Assembly: GCA_024114885.1 (NCBI GenBank)
Contig: CP099422.1
Span: forward strand, 1,860,001 to 1,924,000
Direction: 5' to 3'
Length of the DNA: 64,000 nucleotides
Source of the DNA: Septoria linicola
Taxonomy: Eukaryota > Ascomycota > Dothideomycetes > Mycosphaerellales > Mycosphaerellaceae
A program made the translations under genes and the position numbers. Shown piece by piece: positions 45,851-57,956 of this stretch. Below the pieces are notes generated by a model. The model did not search any database. It saw only the letters and a program-made list of their open reading frames with translations, and was not told the DNA's origin. Position 1 is the stretch's first letter; the number at the start of each line of letters is the position of its first letter.

Positions 45851-48800
45851 TATTAGTTCCTAGGTATTTTCTAAGTCGTAGTATCCTTTCTATTTAACTA
45901 GGTATTTCTAACCCTTCTAGTCTAGGATCTTCTCGACTTCGAATTCGTTAGTTTCTTTAGGTTAGAAGTGAAATGTTTCTTAGTAAGGTGTTTCGGGGTC
46001 GGCTAGTTCTAATAACGAGATATAGAACACTAGGTGGATCTTTACGTCCTTAGGTAGTACGAGTTAGTAGTTAACTAGTCCTCTAATATCTTTAATTAGA
46101 AATAGTCCGACTTTAACTTAATCTAGTTTCCTAGTTTTTCTTCTTATCTTTAGGTTTTTATAAGAAGATAGACCTTATCCCTCTTCTTTAGCTAAGGTAC
46201 TATTTTTGATTTTTTGTTTTAGGATTTCGTTAGTAATTACTAGGAATCCTAAATCCGATTCTTTAGTTTATAGTAAAGTTTTTTTATATCTTCTAAGAGT
46301 ACTATCGCGCGTTCTACCTAAGAGTAGTTACCTTATAGTCTAAATAAGTTAGGATTCTTTCCGTAGTTCGCGAAGAACGGCGTAATTCTTATAGTCTCTA
46401 ACATATAGTTATTAATAGTAACTTGCGCTATAGGTAGTAGTAATACCTAATTGTCTTATATATAGTTAACGTAGTACCTAAGATATTACTCTAGCGTCTA
46501 ATTTGCTCTCTCTATCTACTCGTTAGTCTATAGGTAATATACGGTAGACAGCTTATACTTGATTCTAAGTGTTCCGACTAAGGTCTTCTAGTAGTTTAAT
46601 ATAAAGAGCTTGTCTCTATCTATAATAAATATTTTTAGGAATCTATAGTATCGAATAAGTCGATCTATAATAAGGTATCTAAGTTACTCTATAATATAGG
46701 TTTCACTATAAGGAATAAAGTATACGTATTTCGAGAGCCTATCGACTATAACTATAATTATATCGTAACTAGCTTATATTACCTAATCCTTTAAGAGTAG
46801 GAGTTTTGTAATAAAGTCTATTATAACCTCGTCCTATAGTTATTATAGTAGAGTTCTAAACTATAGGTGTCTATATTTCGCGTGTCGTTCTACTTTATTC
46901 CTTTAATATTACTCGTAGCGTTTAATATATTTAACAATACGCTATCGTATTTATAGGAAGCTAAAACTTCGTTAGACTAGTTCTATTATCTTAGTTACTC
47001 TAGAGTGTCTATATATTAGATTATCGTGATTCTAGTAAATATACTCGTCTTCTCGGTCCTTAGGAACTTAGTACTTCTTTTATATAATTAGGAATTGTTC
47101 CTCTTTATCCTAAAGGATACGTACTACGTAGTTAAATTCTATCGTATTCACGCTAAGGCTTCTATCCTTGTTTACCTTAAGAACTCGTTACTATACTAGT
47201 TCTTTTCCTTCTATATAGTCGCTTCTTCGATTTAAGGCATCTACTCTACTATTGTCCTTACCTAGGGTATAGCGGATTTCGAACTTATATTACCCTAGTA
47301 GTTCCGACTAGTAGGCCTACCTTCGAGTTAGTACTTTAGTCGTAGTAAAGTAGGTTAGATTCTTATAATTAGAAAGAATCGTAAGTCCTAGTACTCCTTC
47401 CGCGTAGATCCTCTAGTATTATAAGGCCGTAACAATTATAAGTAGTTCCTTATTATATATATCGTAGTTTTATTCCGCGAGAGTTATTTTTCGTAAGTAG
47501 TAGGCTACTAGGTACTATTTCCCGTTATACTCCTATATATAGTACGCTCCTATAGCTATATCCGATACGTCTATCTCGATTCGCCCTAGCTTCTTTAGGT
47601 CGAAGAGGCGTAATACTAGTACTTCGTAGTAAAGCTACTTTAGCTTCTTAAAGGCCTTTCGATAGTTTTCTTCCTATCGCTACTATATCTCCTTCTTTGT
47701 AAGGTTAGATAGGTTAGTACTAATCTTAGAATAGCCTTCGATAAACTTCCTATTATAGTTAGTAAGTCCTAGAAATACTTATACGTCTTTAACGTATTTA
47801 GGCTCTAGCTATATCTTAATTAATTCGATCTTTACTAGGTCGATCTTAATCCCTTCGAGGTTAATTACGAACCTAAGAAATTTAACTTCCTTCTAATAGA
47901 ATTCGTATTTCTCTAGCGTAGTTTAGAATCTAACGTCGATAAGTCTTTAGAAAACGTCCTAGACTTTCTTAGTATATTCCTCTCGAGATCCTTTAGTATA
48001 GACGAGGATATCGTCTATATATACGATAACGTATACGTCGAGTAGATCTCGTAGAATATCGTTAACTATCTCCTAGTAGGAGGCTAGGGTATTAGTTAGT
48101 CCTATAGGTATAACTAGGAATTCGTAAAGTCTATAGCGTGTCCTAAACGCTATTTTCTATTCTTCGCCTTCTACTATACGGATAGTATAGAACGCGTCTT
48201 ATAGATCGATCTTAGTATACTAGTATAATCCGGTAAGTCTATCTTAAAGTTCTTCGATATTCGGTAGTAGATATCGGTTCTTAATTATAATCTCGTTTAA
48301 TCCATAATAGTCGATAACTATACGTAGTTTCCTATTAGGCTTTAGAATAGAGAAGATAGGCGCTCTAGCGCTCGACCTAGATTTACGTATCTAGCTCTTA
48401 GCTAGTATCGTACGTAGCTATTTATCTTCTTCTTAGAGCTCTTTTTCGGATTTCTTAAATAGTAGCTTAAATAGGGGCTCCTTTCCTAGTATTAGGTTGA
48501 TTTTATAGTCCTATCCTTAGTATTTAGGTAAAGCGGTTAGATCTTCTACCTCTTTAAAGAGTTTCGCCTATTTTTAATACTTTTTAGAGATAACGGGTTC
48601 CGACGCCGTATCCTTTATTAGTACGTTACTTCCGATCTATCTTATAACTTAGTTAACCTTCTTACTATCGCGAGTATCTATCCGAGTTAGTCTATCTATC
48701 GTATAGGTTCTAGTCGGCTAGGACTACGTATTATTTAGCTGTCTCCTAACCTTATCTACTAACGAACGCTATTACTACGTAGAGTAAATGTCGATAACGT

Positions 48801-51075
48801 AATCGTATTACTTAAACCTAAGTACTCCTTTTCTCTAGTCGATTACTAGGTTATACTTTCTTAACTAAGGTATACCTAGTACGATATTATAACTAGCTAT
48901 GTTAGTAATATCTAAGATAATCTCCTCGTAGTACTATTAGATCGCGAGTAGTAGCGGTATTATTTCTCGCTCTACGCTAGGTAAGGCTAATCCGTTAACT
49001 ACGATCAGTTCGTATTCTTCCTTCTTACGCTAGGTTATAAGTCTATAACGCTTTATAAATAACTTAGAGGCAAAGTTCCTACTCGCTCTAGAGTCTATTA
49101 TAGCTTCTAGCTTATAACCGTTAACGTTAATTCTCGTATAGAAGACTATTATTAATACTTAAGTATTTATATTATAGAACTCTCTAGGAGCGCTTATTAC
49201 CTAAGAGTCGATCCTTTTCCCGACTAGGTCTTTATAGTCTATTCTTCGTACTATGCTTAGATCTACTATTCCGTGTCCTTTATTATTTAAGATATACGCT
49301 TTTCTTCGATTATTTCGTTATAGGCGTACTTAGACTAGTAGTATTATACTTTTCCGTACTATTCTCTAAGTTATCGTAGTAACGCTCTTATAGCGTTAGT
49401 TACTATATCGTTATCTAGTATTATATAACCGTAGGGTGTAAACTAGCTACCTATTAGTACTTTTTCTATAACGATTTATTAGAAGTCCTAGAGGTACTTA
49501 ATTCTTCTATAGCTCTAGAATATCGTCCTTAGGCCTATAAGGGCGTTATCGAATCTAGTTAGGTCTAGGCACCGTTGTCCCTTAACGAGTAGGAAGATCT
49601 CCTCGTAGTTACGTACGAGGTAGATTATAATCTTCTATAGAGGTCCTACGTTTTACGCTATAAAGGTTATCTCTTATCTTTTAGAATCTAGTTCTTCCTT
49701 AGAACTTTCTTCTACTAATTCGTCCTATTCTTCCTCTCTAGATTCTAATTCGAGAGAGGTGTTTTCTTTATTACTCTCGTTATCGTCGTAATAGGATTTA
49801 TCGATATCTTCTTCGTTAGTAAAGCGTAGATTTAGGTATAGTTCCTATAGCTCGTCTAGAACTAGTAGTAGTCTACTTCCGTTCTCGTACTATCGGATTA
49901 GAGGCGAACTTTCGCGTAGCGGTACTAGCGGAAAGAAGTTTATATCCCTCTTAGAAGAGTAATATGTCTAGTATACGTCGTCGTAATAGAAACGCTAGTA
50001 AAGGCTTCTATGTCCTCGGCGACCTTCCTAGTAAACTTATAATAGTATAGTTTACTATATTATACTAAAGAGTCGAGTATTTCTATATAAGGCTACGTTA
50101 TCGTTATAACCTCTACGCCCTTCTCCCTTTCGTTATATTATATTAAAAGGCTATCGCTATACTATATTATTAGAACGGTAGTCTCTCTTAAAGTAGCCTG
50201 TTTTACTATATCTATAATAGGTTAGTCCTTCCTACTTCCTAGGCTTTCTATTACCTCTACCTTTCTTAAAGGTTCTCTTCTAGGTAGCGTCTAGTTCTAT
50301 TAGTTATAGACCGTAATAGGGTTTCTTCTTATAGTTGTCGTATAGTCTAAAACTCTATCGTCCGACTCGGTCTAGAACGTATCTAGCTACTCTAGAGACC
50401 TTAGAATCGTAGCGTCTCTCGAGAGTATGCTCGTAAAGGCTATCGTCGATTTTAATCGATTCCTATATTAACTACCCGAGGTTCTTAATATTAACTACTC
50501 GATAGACCCGAGATAGTTTATCCTTAATATTTTCCTTAAGTCCTCTTCTAAACATTACTTAGAGGGCCTCGTCGTCCTATCTAATAATTTAAGTATACTC
50601 CTAGAACTTAGTAGTATACTCTACGTAAGAGGTAGTTTATTTAAGGTATTAAACGACCCTAACCGCGGTACTAACCTCGTTAGAGATTCCGAATAACTAG
50701 GTTATCTAGGCCTTAAACCGGTTAAAGTTAGTAAATATTCTATTTTCGTCTTCGTTATCGTAAAGGTAGGATTCTAGATATAGCTTAAGCTAGTACTTAG
50801 CTCTTCCTCGTAAGAAGGTAGAAGTAAAGAGTACCTTATTAGCTCCGGATACTTCGTTAAACTTAAAGTATAATACTAGTTAATTAAACTAGGTAGAGAG
50901 CTTATTATAGTCTCTATAGTAGATATCGGGTTTAGCGATCTTAAGGTCCTTAAGATCGATTTGTCTACTATAGGCTTAGCTAGTTTATAAGGAACGAATA
51001 GTTCCTACTTCGCTAGAGACGAGAGTTCCCTAAACGCTTCTATTATTAGTAGATATCCTTAAGGGTATATAAAGC

Positions 51076-51512
51076 TATTAAGGTATTAACGGGTAATACC
51101 TTAAGATCTTACTAAGTAGGTGCTTAGCTTAATCGGGTTTAGGCTAGGTAGAGAGATCTAGTTAGAAGTATAACGAAATAGGAGATTATAATCTAATTAG
51201 TAAGATAGAATAGTAAGTTATATACGATAACTACCTAGGTGACTACTTATCGTATATATATATAAAGGAGATTCCTATATCTTTTAGGATCACTCTATAG
51301 AGTTATAATTAATAGTTACTCGTAGTAACCGATAGTTACCTTAGTATTACTAAGAAGTGATTAGATATATACGCGCTATAGCTATCTATTAGTGCCTACT
51401 AGCTACTATGTTTTCCTAATCACCCTATTACGGGTAAGTAGCCTTTCTATAGACAAGGCCCGTTATCTAATAATCGTAGAGGTTCTAACGGCTACGCTAT
51501 TAAACTATAATA
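51076..51512 (-). repeat. Right LTR of Gypsy
   Basis: 437 bp. It starts TATTAAGG (TG to TA) and ends ACTATAATA. The 11-bp inverted repeat of the left copy is conserved at 51078-51104. In element sense it is the 5' LTR. Confidence 0.92.
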
Positions 51513-51517
51513 TTTAC
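51513..51517. repeat. Target-site duplication TTTAC, Gypsy, right
   Basis: Exact match to 44801-44805. The transposase frame continues from the next base. Confidence 0.9.
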
Positions 51518-53460
51518 TTATCGACTATATTACCTTCCTAGCGATATATATACTAATTATACGCGAGGCTATTAGCGAGTTTATACGAGTATAGAACAGC
51601 TATAGGATCCGGAAATAGCCTAAGCGTCTATACGTTATTATAGGTATTCTATATATACTACGATATTATCTATATATATATAGTACTAGTTATTAATCTA
51701 TTCTACTACTAGACGGCGTTCTAGACGAGATTAAAAGGGAACTAGAGAGCTTTAGTATATAATCGTAACTACTCGCTATAGTAACTCGCTAATAAAATAT
51801 AGACCTAGAAGCCTATCTATCTATAATAACTCTTAAATAGTATAGCTACGCCTTATAGCTATACGGCCTTATACTACCTATAGACGGTAATACTAACTCT
51901 ACTTCTAGTAAGCGTATTTACCGTTATACTTATTTAATACTACGTATACTCGTATTATAGTATATCGTATTATAGTAATAGCTAACGCTTAGTAAGCTTA
52001 ATAAGCTATTAGCTATACGTAGGTAGATTAATATATAGTAAATAAGAGATATATTTATAGCCTCTAATAGTATACTAATCCTCGATAAAGATAACAGAAT
52101 TATAGAGATAGAGTTTACTAATAATCTATAAGTTAATAATCCTTAAGAGCTATCCTAATTAGTAATAGCCTATAATATAGTATTGAAAACTCTACTCTAT
52201 AAGTATATCTACGAGGCTCGGCGAGTACGTACTTCTAAATATTTAACTATTTCTCTCTCTTTTAACTTATACTATTTACTCTCTACCGATCGACCTTATC
52301 TATTAGGCTCGCTTACTATAACTATAGCCTAGCCCTAGAGTAAGTACTATATAATATTAGGTATTAAATATAACCGTATGTTTAGTAGTTATCTTTATTA
52401 TAGTTAATACGCTATACGTAACCTTAACCTTCTAAATAAGCGAATCGTCTACGAGCTATCGGTTATACTAGCGCCTACCTTAACGAGTCGCTCTACTATA
52501 GCGCCTACGAGTTATACGAGTACTATAGTTACTACTCCTAGAATAAATACTAGAGCTACTACTAATACCTTCTCTTCGCTCTCTTAGGTTACTAATAAGG
52601 AGCGTAATATAGCTATCCTTAGGCTTAAGAAACATACTACTCCTAATACTAGTAGTAGATTACTATCGTAGCGTCTAGTATCCGCTCTACTACTAAAAGC
52701 TAAGTAGAAGGAGCCTCTAATTAAGTTCCTTTATATATATAAGCTCTATCTATAGTACGTTACTATTAATAACTCTAGCGTTTAGACGTACTAGGATATC
52801 TATCTATACGATACTACTATAGATATATAGACGGATTAAGACTAGTATACTAGCGATAATATAACTCTTATAGAGTACTTCCTTTCTCGCTATCTGTAGC
52901 TACTAGCTACGCCGATTATAGACACTAAGGGCTTTAAAGAGGTATTCTTCTATACTAGCTTCTAAGAGGACGATTAGCCTAAGCGAGTATCTAAAAGGGT
53001 ATATATAGACTATTAGAATACTAATATAAGTAGGGCTATAGGTATATTTAGATAGCTAAAGGCGAAATAATCTAATAGGTAGGCCTATTTAATTAAGATC
53101 TATATATACTAGAGGAAGGGCTCTTAAGTTAAAGCTAAAGGTAAAGGTAAAGTAGACAAACGTAAGTACTATAAGAGTATAGCTACGAGTTAAGCGAGCT
53201 TATCCTTAGTATTTATAAGTATTAAGACTAAAGCTAGAACACGTATTAAGTAAGAGAAGGGCATATAGACTATAGCGGAGTACGATAGTACAAAGCTGCC
53301 TAAGATAATTAATCTTTCTAATAACGAGGCCTCTATAAGTACTATAAGTCTAGGGATTATATAGTAGCTTACTCTATAACCTATAGCTACTTAGTCTACG
53401 GAGTCGGAGCTTAATAAGTAATTATAGGCTAGTCTAGCGACTATATAACTAATAATATAG

Positions 53461-53520
53461 CTAACTATAGAGCTAACTATAGAGTTAACTATAGAGCTAA
53501 CTATAGAGCTAACTATACCT
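53461..53520 (+). repeat. 12-bp minisatellite in the DNA transposon
   Basis: Five tandem copies of CTAACTATAGAG, the third starting TT and the last ending ACCT. In the transposase-direction frame each unit reads Leu-Thr-Ile-Glu, so it may once have coded a four-residue repeat, or it arose after decay. Confidence 0.85.
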
Positions 53521-53739
53521 ATTAAGCTAGTAGCGAAGCGATAGAAGTAGCTATAAGTAATATATACTACTAGGGAGACTAGGAGTAGTAAATAGTACTC
53601 GCTACGGACTCGTAGAGCAAATACTAGTTAAATTATAGCCTAAGGAAGATAGGATTAGAGGAATTAGTATACTAGGATAGGACAAGAGTAGATATTAGTT
53701 TTTATACTCGTAGTAACTCGTAGTTCGATTACTTATAAA

Positions 53740-54330
53740 CTCGCTATACTAACTAGACTATAATAGGCTTAGGAATATCGTCCTTTAGCTATATAGCCTT
53801 CTATAGTTTCTATATATCGCGAGCCTTACTATTAGCCTCTGCCTTAAGCTAGTTAATCTAGCTATTAATCCCTTCTATAATACCGTCTATTCTATTAAGC
53901 CTATCCTCTAATACCTTTATATAGGCACGGAGCTCCTCTAACTCGCTAGACTCGCTACTAGACTCGCTATCCTTATTATTACTAACTTATTTACTAGCCT
54001 AACAACTAGACTTAGCTATACGTATATAGTACGTATAAGGCACCCCTCCTATCTCTATCTTATACTGCTCCTTAAGACCTAGACGCTTATACTATAAGTA
54101 TAGTATAATAGTAGTAACGCCCTAAGTCGTCTCTATTATATAGCTAGCCTTATTAAACTTATATAGAGTATTCTTTACGACCTTCTTCTTATTCTTATCT
54201 CTACTTTCTACTTTATTAAGTAACTTCTACTATATCGCTAGTACGTAATACTAATAGTCGGCGGTATTTAGTATAGTAGGGCGGCGTAGGTAGTTAGAGA
54301 AGTTCGAGGAATTCTATAGCCTATTTTGTA
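53740..54330 (-). pseudogene. Second decayed ORF of the DNA transposon
   Basis: On the minus strand a frame of roughly 190 codons holds coherent blocks with TAG/TAA stops at likely Gln/Trp sites. It has a Lys-rich start (KVESRDKNKKKVVKNTLYKF), then KEQYKIEIGGVPYTYYIR, a Ser/Glu-rich linker and a heptad-like end (LEELRAYIKVLEDRLNRIDG). I do not recognise the domain. It reads toward the transposase frame (convergent), so the element had at least two genes. Ends are approximate. Confidence 0.5.
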
Positions 54331-54761
54331 CTACGAGTTAGTAGCGAGTATATAGAGAGTACGAAAATTGCCTACCTAGGAGTCTCTATCTTATTAATAT
54401 CTATCTCCTTAACTAGAGCCTAACTAGCTTATATAATTACACCTAGCGTCAAGCCTATACTAGTAGCGTAAAGTATACTATTAAGTATTAGCTAAGCTAA
54501 AAGGCGTCGTAGAATACGCGCTATAACTTACTTAAGGCGATTAATACTACGAGTACTATATAAGGCCTCGTTATCGCCTATAGTCGCTATATAAATAGTA
54601 TTTATTAGGCATAGTTAGAGCGGCGGCGAGCTAGATATTAGTATTAAGTAAGTCCTATTATTATCAGCGCGACAATAGCAAGGCTACTAGCGTAATGTGA
54701 GCGTATAACAATGGCAGGTGCGAGTGCAAGTGAACAATAAAGACAATAGAGCGTGGCCGCA

Positions 54762-54797
54762 TGCGGAGGTTTGATATGGCGGACTGGTCAGAATGGC
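54762..54797 (-). repeat. Right terminal inverted repeat (36 bp)
   Basis: Perfect reverse complement of 43591-43626, in un-mutated sequence. Flanking host DNA follows at 54798. Confidence 0.93.
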
Positions 54798-55674
54798 CCA
54801 CCTTACAGGGTCCACTTTTGCCGTGTCGATGCTTGGTATTTGCTAGCTTTCCCGGATCTAGACACTCTCCCTATTTGCCTTCTAAATGGGGACCACCGTC
54901 AACGTGTCGGCTCACGCAACCGGACTGCCCTTCACAGTCGCGCGATCAACCATAACTTTTCGTCGCGACAGATGAGCAGAACATCATATCATCATAGAAT
55001 CAAGGCATAGTAACTGAAGTAGCTGCGAAGGATACTTGACAAGCTCCTTTCCTCCGAGCGTACCATCAAGGAGGACAGAAATGCGGCTTCCCATCACTTC
55101 GGGACTCTAGATTTCGCACAAGACAACAGGCAAATCAGCATATAATGAACCACCGCGATCTGCACTCAGATTGTGAAGAAGGAACGGCCAGTCCGCGCAC
55201 TGACGGGCAGGAAACAAGGGTTCAACGTTTTCTGCATCGGCACATCTCCCAGCAAGATGCCTGCCAGGACGTGAATCAGTACACTGCCTTAGCAATGTCC
55301 AGATGACGTTAGTGGTAGTAGTCGTATGCTGAGCAAGAGGACTTTCACTTTGCTTGACCGCCGTGATCTGTCTTGTTGGACATCATCAAGTTGTCCCGGG
55401 AGACAATCGTGCTCAACATCGGAACGTGCAATTGTGATCTACTCCATGTATACGTGGCAGGGGACTCTTGGACCGAGCACATCTCCACGATGTCAATCTT
55501 GATATCATGCTTAGACGCCGTCTAAATGCTATGTCAACGCTCATCTTCATCAGAGTTGGGTATTTATACTCGCTGCAACAACGCCAACTCTCCACACAAC
55601 CACTCAACCCACCTGTCGTTGTAACTCGTTCAGTCTGCGCCTCATGTTTTCATAGCAAGAACTCGCTCACGTAT
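54798..55674. other. Intergenic, no supported gene
   Basis: About 880 bp between the transposon and the Get3 stop codon. Normal base composition and short frames only. No RNA gene is seen. Confidence 0.55.
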
Positions 55675-56733
55675 TTATACTGGAGCCTGGTAAGGCTTGA
55701 CGAGCATCTCGCTGAACCTGTAGCAGTATTGTTAGCAATGGCTCATGCATCCACCAAACAGGACTACTCACTTTGAAATGCTTTCCACTCCACGGACTTC
55801 GTCCACCAGCAATGGCATCTTGACCACATTGAAGTCTTCTCCGTACAGATCATCGATCTGCTCCAAGTACTTCTTCTGCATCTTCCTCCTCGAATTGCAC
55901 TGCTCACAAGGGTTGTCCTTCTTTGGGAACAACAGCTGATTCACCACCATGGCATGTGTGTCGATCTCATAGGTGCCCAGCTCTTGAATCATGCGCTCAG
56001 TCTCGTACAACGACAAGAATTCTGGAATGAGTACAGGTACGAAAGTGGTAAGGTCAGGGTTCTTGAACTGTTTGTTCACTTCTCCAATCGTCTCTTGGAG
56101 ATCGTGCATCTTCTTCAGGACATCATCGAACGACTGTCCATTTGGTAGGCCACCACGAGCACCGATGAGGTTGTTGATCATGGGTCCAAACTGGGAAGAG
56201 AGCTGGCTGAGCTTGTCCAGAGCCTTCTCGAGTACAGTAGGAAATTGCAGGAATCGCAGAGTATGTCCGGTAGGCGCAGTGTCGAAGATGATCAGCTCGT
56301 ACTCCATGCCCTTGACCTGCTTGAGCACTTCTGCAAAAGACATGGCCTCGTCCACACCAGGTATGCTGAATGCCATGTCCTGGAACATATTGCCCACTCC
56401 TCCCAGACCAGCCATTGCGTCTTGAGCATCATCTCCTCCGGCTGAGATCAAATCTGAAATGCTCCCGTTTGGATCAATTTCCATGGCTGCCAGGCCAGGC
56501 ACACCAGGAACTGGTTTGGCATCTTTGCCAAACTTGACGCCAAATGCATCAGAGAGATTGTGAGCAGGATCAGTGGAGATGAGAAGCACGCTCTTTCGTG
56601 CCTTCGCCATTTGCACCGCCAGAGAGCAGGATGTGGTGGTCTTGCCCACTCCTCCCTTGCCGCCCACGAAGATCCATTTGAGAGTCTTTTGATCCACGAT
56701 CGGCTGAAGGGAAGGCTCCAGTTCGTCGGCCAT
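55675..56733 (-). CDS. GET3: Get3/ArsA-family ATPase for tail-anchored protein targeting
   Basis: Two exons, 56733-55772 and 55717-55675, with a 54-nt intron (GTGAGT...CTACAG) that completes a Lys codon; 334 residues. The P-loop GKGGVGKT is at 25-32, switch I DPAHN at 55-59 and switch II DTAPTGH at 151-157. The zinc-binding CEQC pair of the dimer interface is Cys276/Cys279. The hydrophobic, Met-rich client-binding helices lie around 105-145. Get3 takes tail-anchored proteins from the Get4/5 complex and delivers them to Get1/2 on the ER. The last 14 residues, KFSEMLVKPYQAPV, come from the small second exon and restore the conserved C-terminus. An upstream in-frame ATG at 56859 is not needed. 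It is divergent from the NDUFAF2-like gene. Confidence 0.96.
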
Positions 56734-57041
56734 GGTGAAGATTGTAGGGTGTTGTATGTGAGATTCGTGTCGTGAGGGAAAAGTTGATGTAGAACAAGTC
56801 AGCTGTTGGAAGCACAACTCTGTGTTGCTCAGCAGACCAACAATCCAGCCAGCAAGCAAGCACTATAGCGCGGGGCCCTTGTCGCGTCTCTGATTGACGT
56901 AGTTCGGCCAGCTGACCATTCACATGCAACGAAGCTAATCCGGACTCGCCTCCGATCAAGCTTCCTGGGAGTGTTTCGAGGTAGAAGTTCCAGAAAGTGA
57001 AGTACATCATCGTGGACGATACGACATCCATTTTCACAACA
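56734..57041. promoter_or_regulatory. Divergent promoter region (Get3 / NDUFAF2-like)
   Basis: A compact 308-bp region between two divergent start codons. It contains CAGCAAGCAAGC-type repeats near 56850. No specific regulator site is assigned. Confidence 0.45.
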
Positions 57042-57746
57042 ATGCCACAACCCGGCCTAATATCTCGAGCCTGGTTCAAATGGAAGGCACTGCGTCTACC
57101 GTGGCGGAAGACATTCCTCATTGGCTTCGATCTTAGTGGCAACACGTTCTGGGAGTTCAAAGATGCCTTGAATGCGGGTCGCATGCGGCGAATCGTCAAG
57201 TATAGTAACAAGACACCACACTATTCCGATGTCAAAGTCACTCGTAAGTTCAGCATACCACCATTGGAACCATACACATCGATACTGACATGTATCCCTC
57301 CAACAGCACAATGGCACCAATGGCTACGACATACCCGCGACGAGCCACCCACCATCTCCGAACAACAACTCGACATCTCCCGACAAGCAATGATGAAACA
57401 ACTCGCAGCCGAAGCCGACGAACGCTGGAACTCCAAACCCTCTTTCCTCGATGCGCCTACACGAAACCAGCCTCAAGCAGCCACAGGGCTGAAAGACCCC
57501 GGAGGCTACGCACCACAGACCGAGCCGGAGGCCAAACAAGGGGTGAGAAGCGCGGTAGACGAGCCAGAAAAGGTCGAGGCAGCAAGTCAAGGCAAGCAAG
57601 AGGGGCTGGACGAGGGAAGATTTAAGGGAACGAAGACGAGAGATCGGAAAGAGAATCCGTGGGAGAAGTTACAGCCAAAGGGAAATGCTGGCGAGAATTG
57701 GCAGCCGCAGGGGTGGACGCCGGCGCCGGCGCAACGAGGGCGATGA
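57042..57746 (+). CDS. NDUFAF2: Complex I assembly factor NDUFAF2/mimitin-like (NDUFA12 family)
   Basis: Exons 57042-57243 and 57307-57746; 213 residues. The NDUFA12-type core runs WFKWKALRLPWRKTFLIGFD, then GNTFWEFKD, and after splicing DVKVTPQWHQWLRHTR. The last block shows that the 63-nt intron (GTAAGT...CAACAG) is real, since unspliced RNA breaks it. The intron has no stop and is a multiple of three, so retention would add 21 residues in frame. The C-terminal half is hydrophilic and Gly/Lys/Pro-rich, typical of the assembly factor rather than the small structural subunit. It assists a late mitochondrial complex I assembly step. The start at 57042 is chosen over the in-frame ATG at 56997 because the conserved core begins close by. 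Confidence 0.85.
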   Translation: MPQPGLISRAWFKWKALRLPWRKTFLIGFDLSGNTFWEFKDALNAGRMRRIVKYSNKTPHYSDVKVTRKFSIPPLEPYTSILTCIPPTAQWHQWLRHTRDEPPTISEQQLDISRQAMMKQLAAEADERWNSKPSFLDAPTRNQPQAATGLKDPGGYAPQTEPEAKQGVRSAVDEPEKVEAASQGKQEGLDEGRFKGTKTRDRKENPWEKLQPKGNAGENWQPQGWTPAPAQRGR

Positions 57747-57956
57747 TGTGGATGTGTCAATGACTATAGATGGTAGGATTTACAACACAGTTCTGCTACG
57801 CCTGGGTGAGGATACAATACTGCCTTCCATCCCTGGTCCTTTGATCTGGACATGTTCAGCACGCGGAAGTCAAGCACCTATCGAAAATATGCTCAACCTG
57901 CATCGATCGAGATTATGCATCCAGGACATCAATTGCAAGCCTCCTGAGGTCTCGGC

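Larger units (their letters stand above)
44806..51512 (-). mobile_element. Ty3/Gypsy retrotransposon (6,707 bp), RIP-killed
   Basis: Flanked by 437-bp LTRs and a TTTAC duplication. Minus-strand remnants run gag (about 49.4-51.0 kb), protease region, reverse transcriptase with VYIDDILVYTKGSREE-like motif near 47.98-48.04 kb, RNase H near 47.4-47.7 kb, then integrase with its zinc-binding HDN.I..H..V.K.IE block near 46.98-47.03 kb. RT before integrase marks it as Gypsy. LTRs differ at about 16 positions, all transitions. It interrupts the transposase frame of the surrounding DNA transposon, so it is younger than that insertion. A further open frame of opposite orientation lies between pol and the left LTR. 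Confidence 0.92.
43695..53420 (+). pseudogene. Decayed integrase-core (DDE-type) transposase, split by Gypsy
   Basis: The frame starts MAPRALDYLLYHNYIR in un-mutated DNA at 43695 and runs to 44805. It resumes in the same frame at 51518 after removing the Gypsy plus one TTTAC copy (GAT TTA C|TT ATC). About 1,000 codons in total, with stops almost only TAG/TAA at expected Gln/Trp positions and no frameshift noticed. Recognisable decayed blocks are YSRYIE (near 44428), SNRSIET (near 44541, for an expected SDRG.ET) and NQRI..WW-like (near 44700), then RE.ISEF.RVWN-like near 51560. These match a family of fungal integrase-core proteins of DNA transposons. The C-terminal part (52.4-53.4 kb) is Lys/Arg-rich and unrecognised. 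Catalytic residues cannot be judged because of RIP. Confidence 0.68.
43591..54797 (+). mobile_element. TIR DNA transposon (~4.5 kb), RIP-killed, split by a Gypsy element
   Basis: Perfect 36-bp inverted repeats bound 11.2 kb. Subtracting the nested 6.7-kb Gypsy leaves about 4.5 kb. It holds a long decayed plus-strand frame (from ATG 43695, continuing after the insert) and a shorter minus-strand frame near 53.75-54.33 kb. The outer 100-130 bp on both sides keep normal CpA/TpG levels. From about 43710 to 54665 these dinucleotides are nearly gone. Target duplication is not clear (possibly GC). The element is not autonomous now. Superfamily unassigned. Confidence 0.85.
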
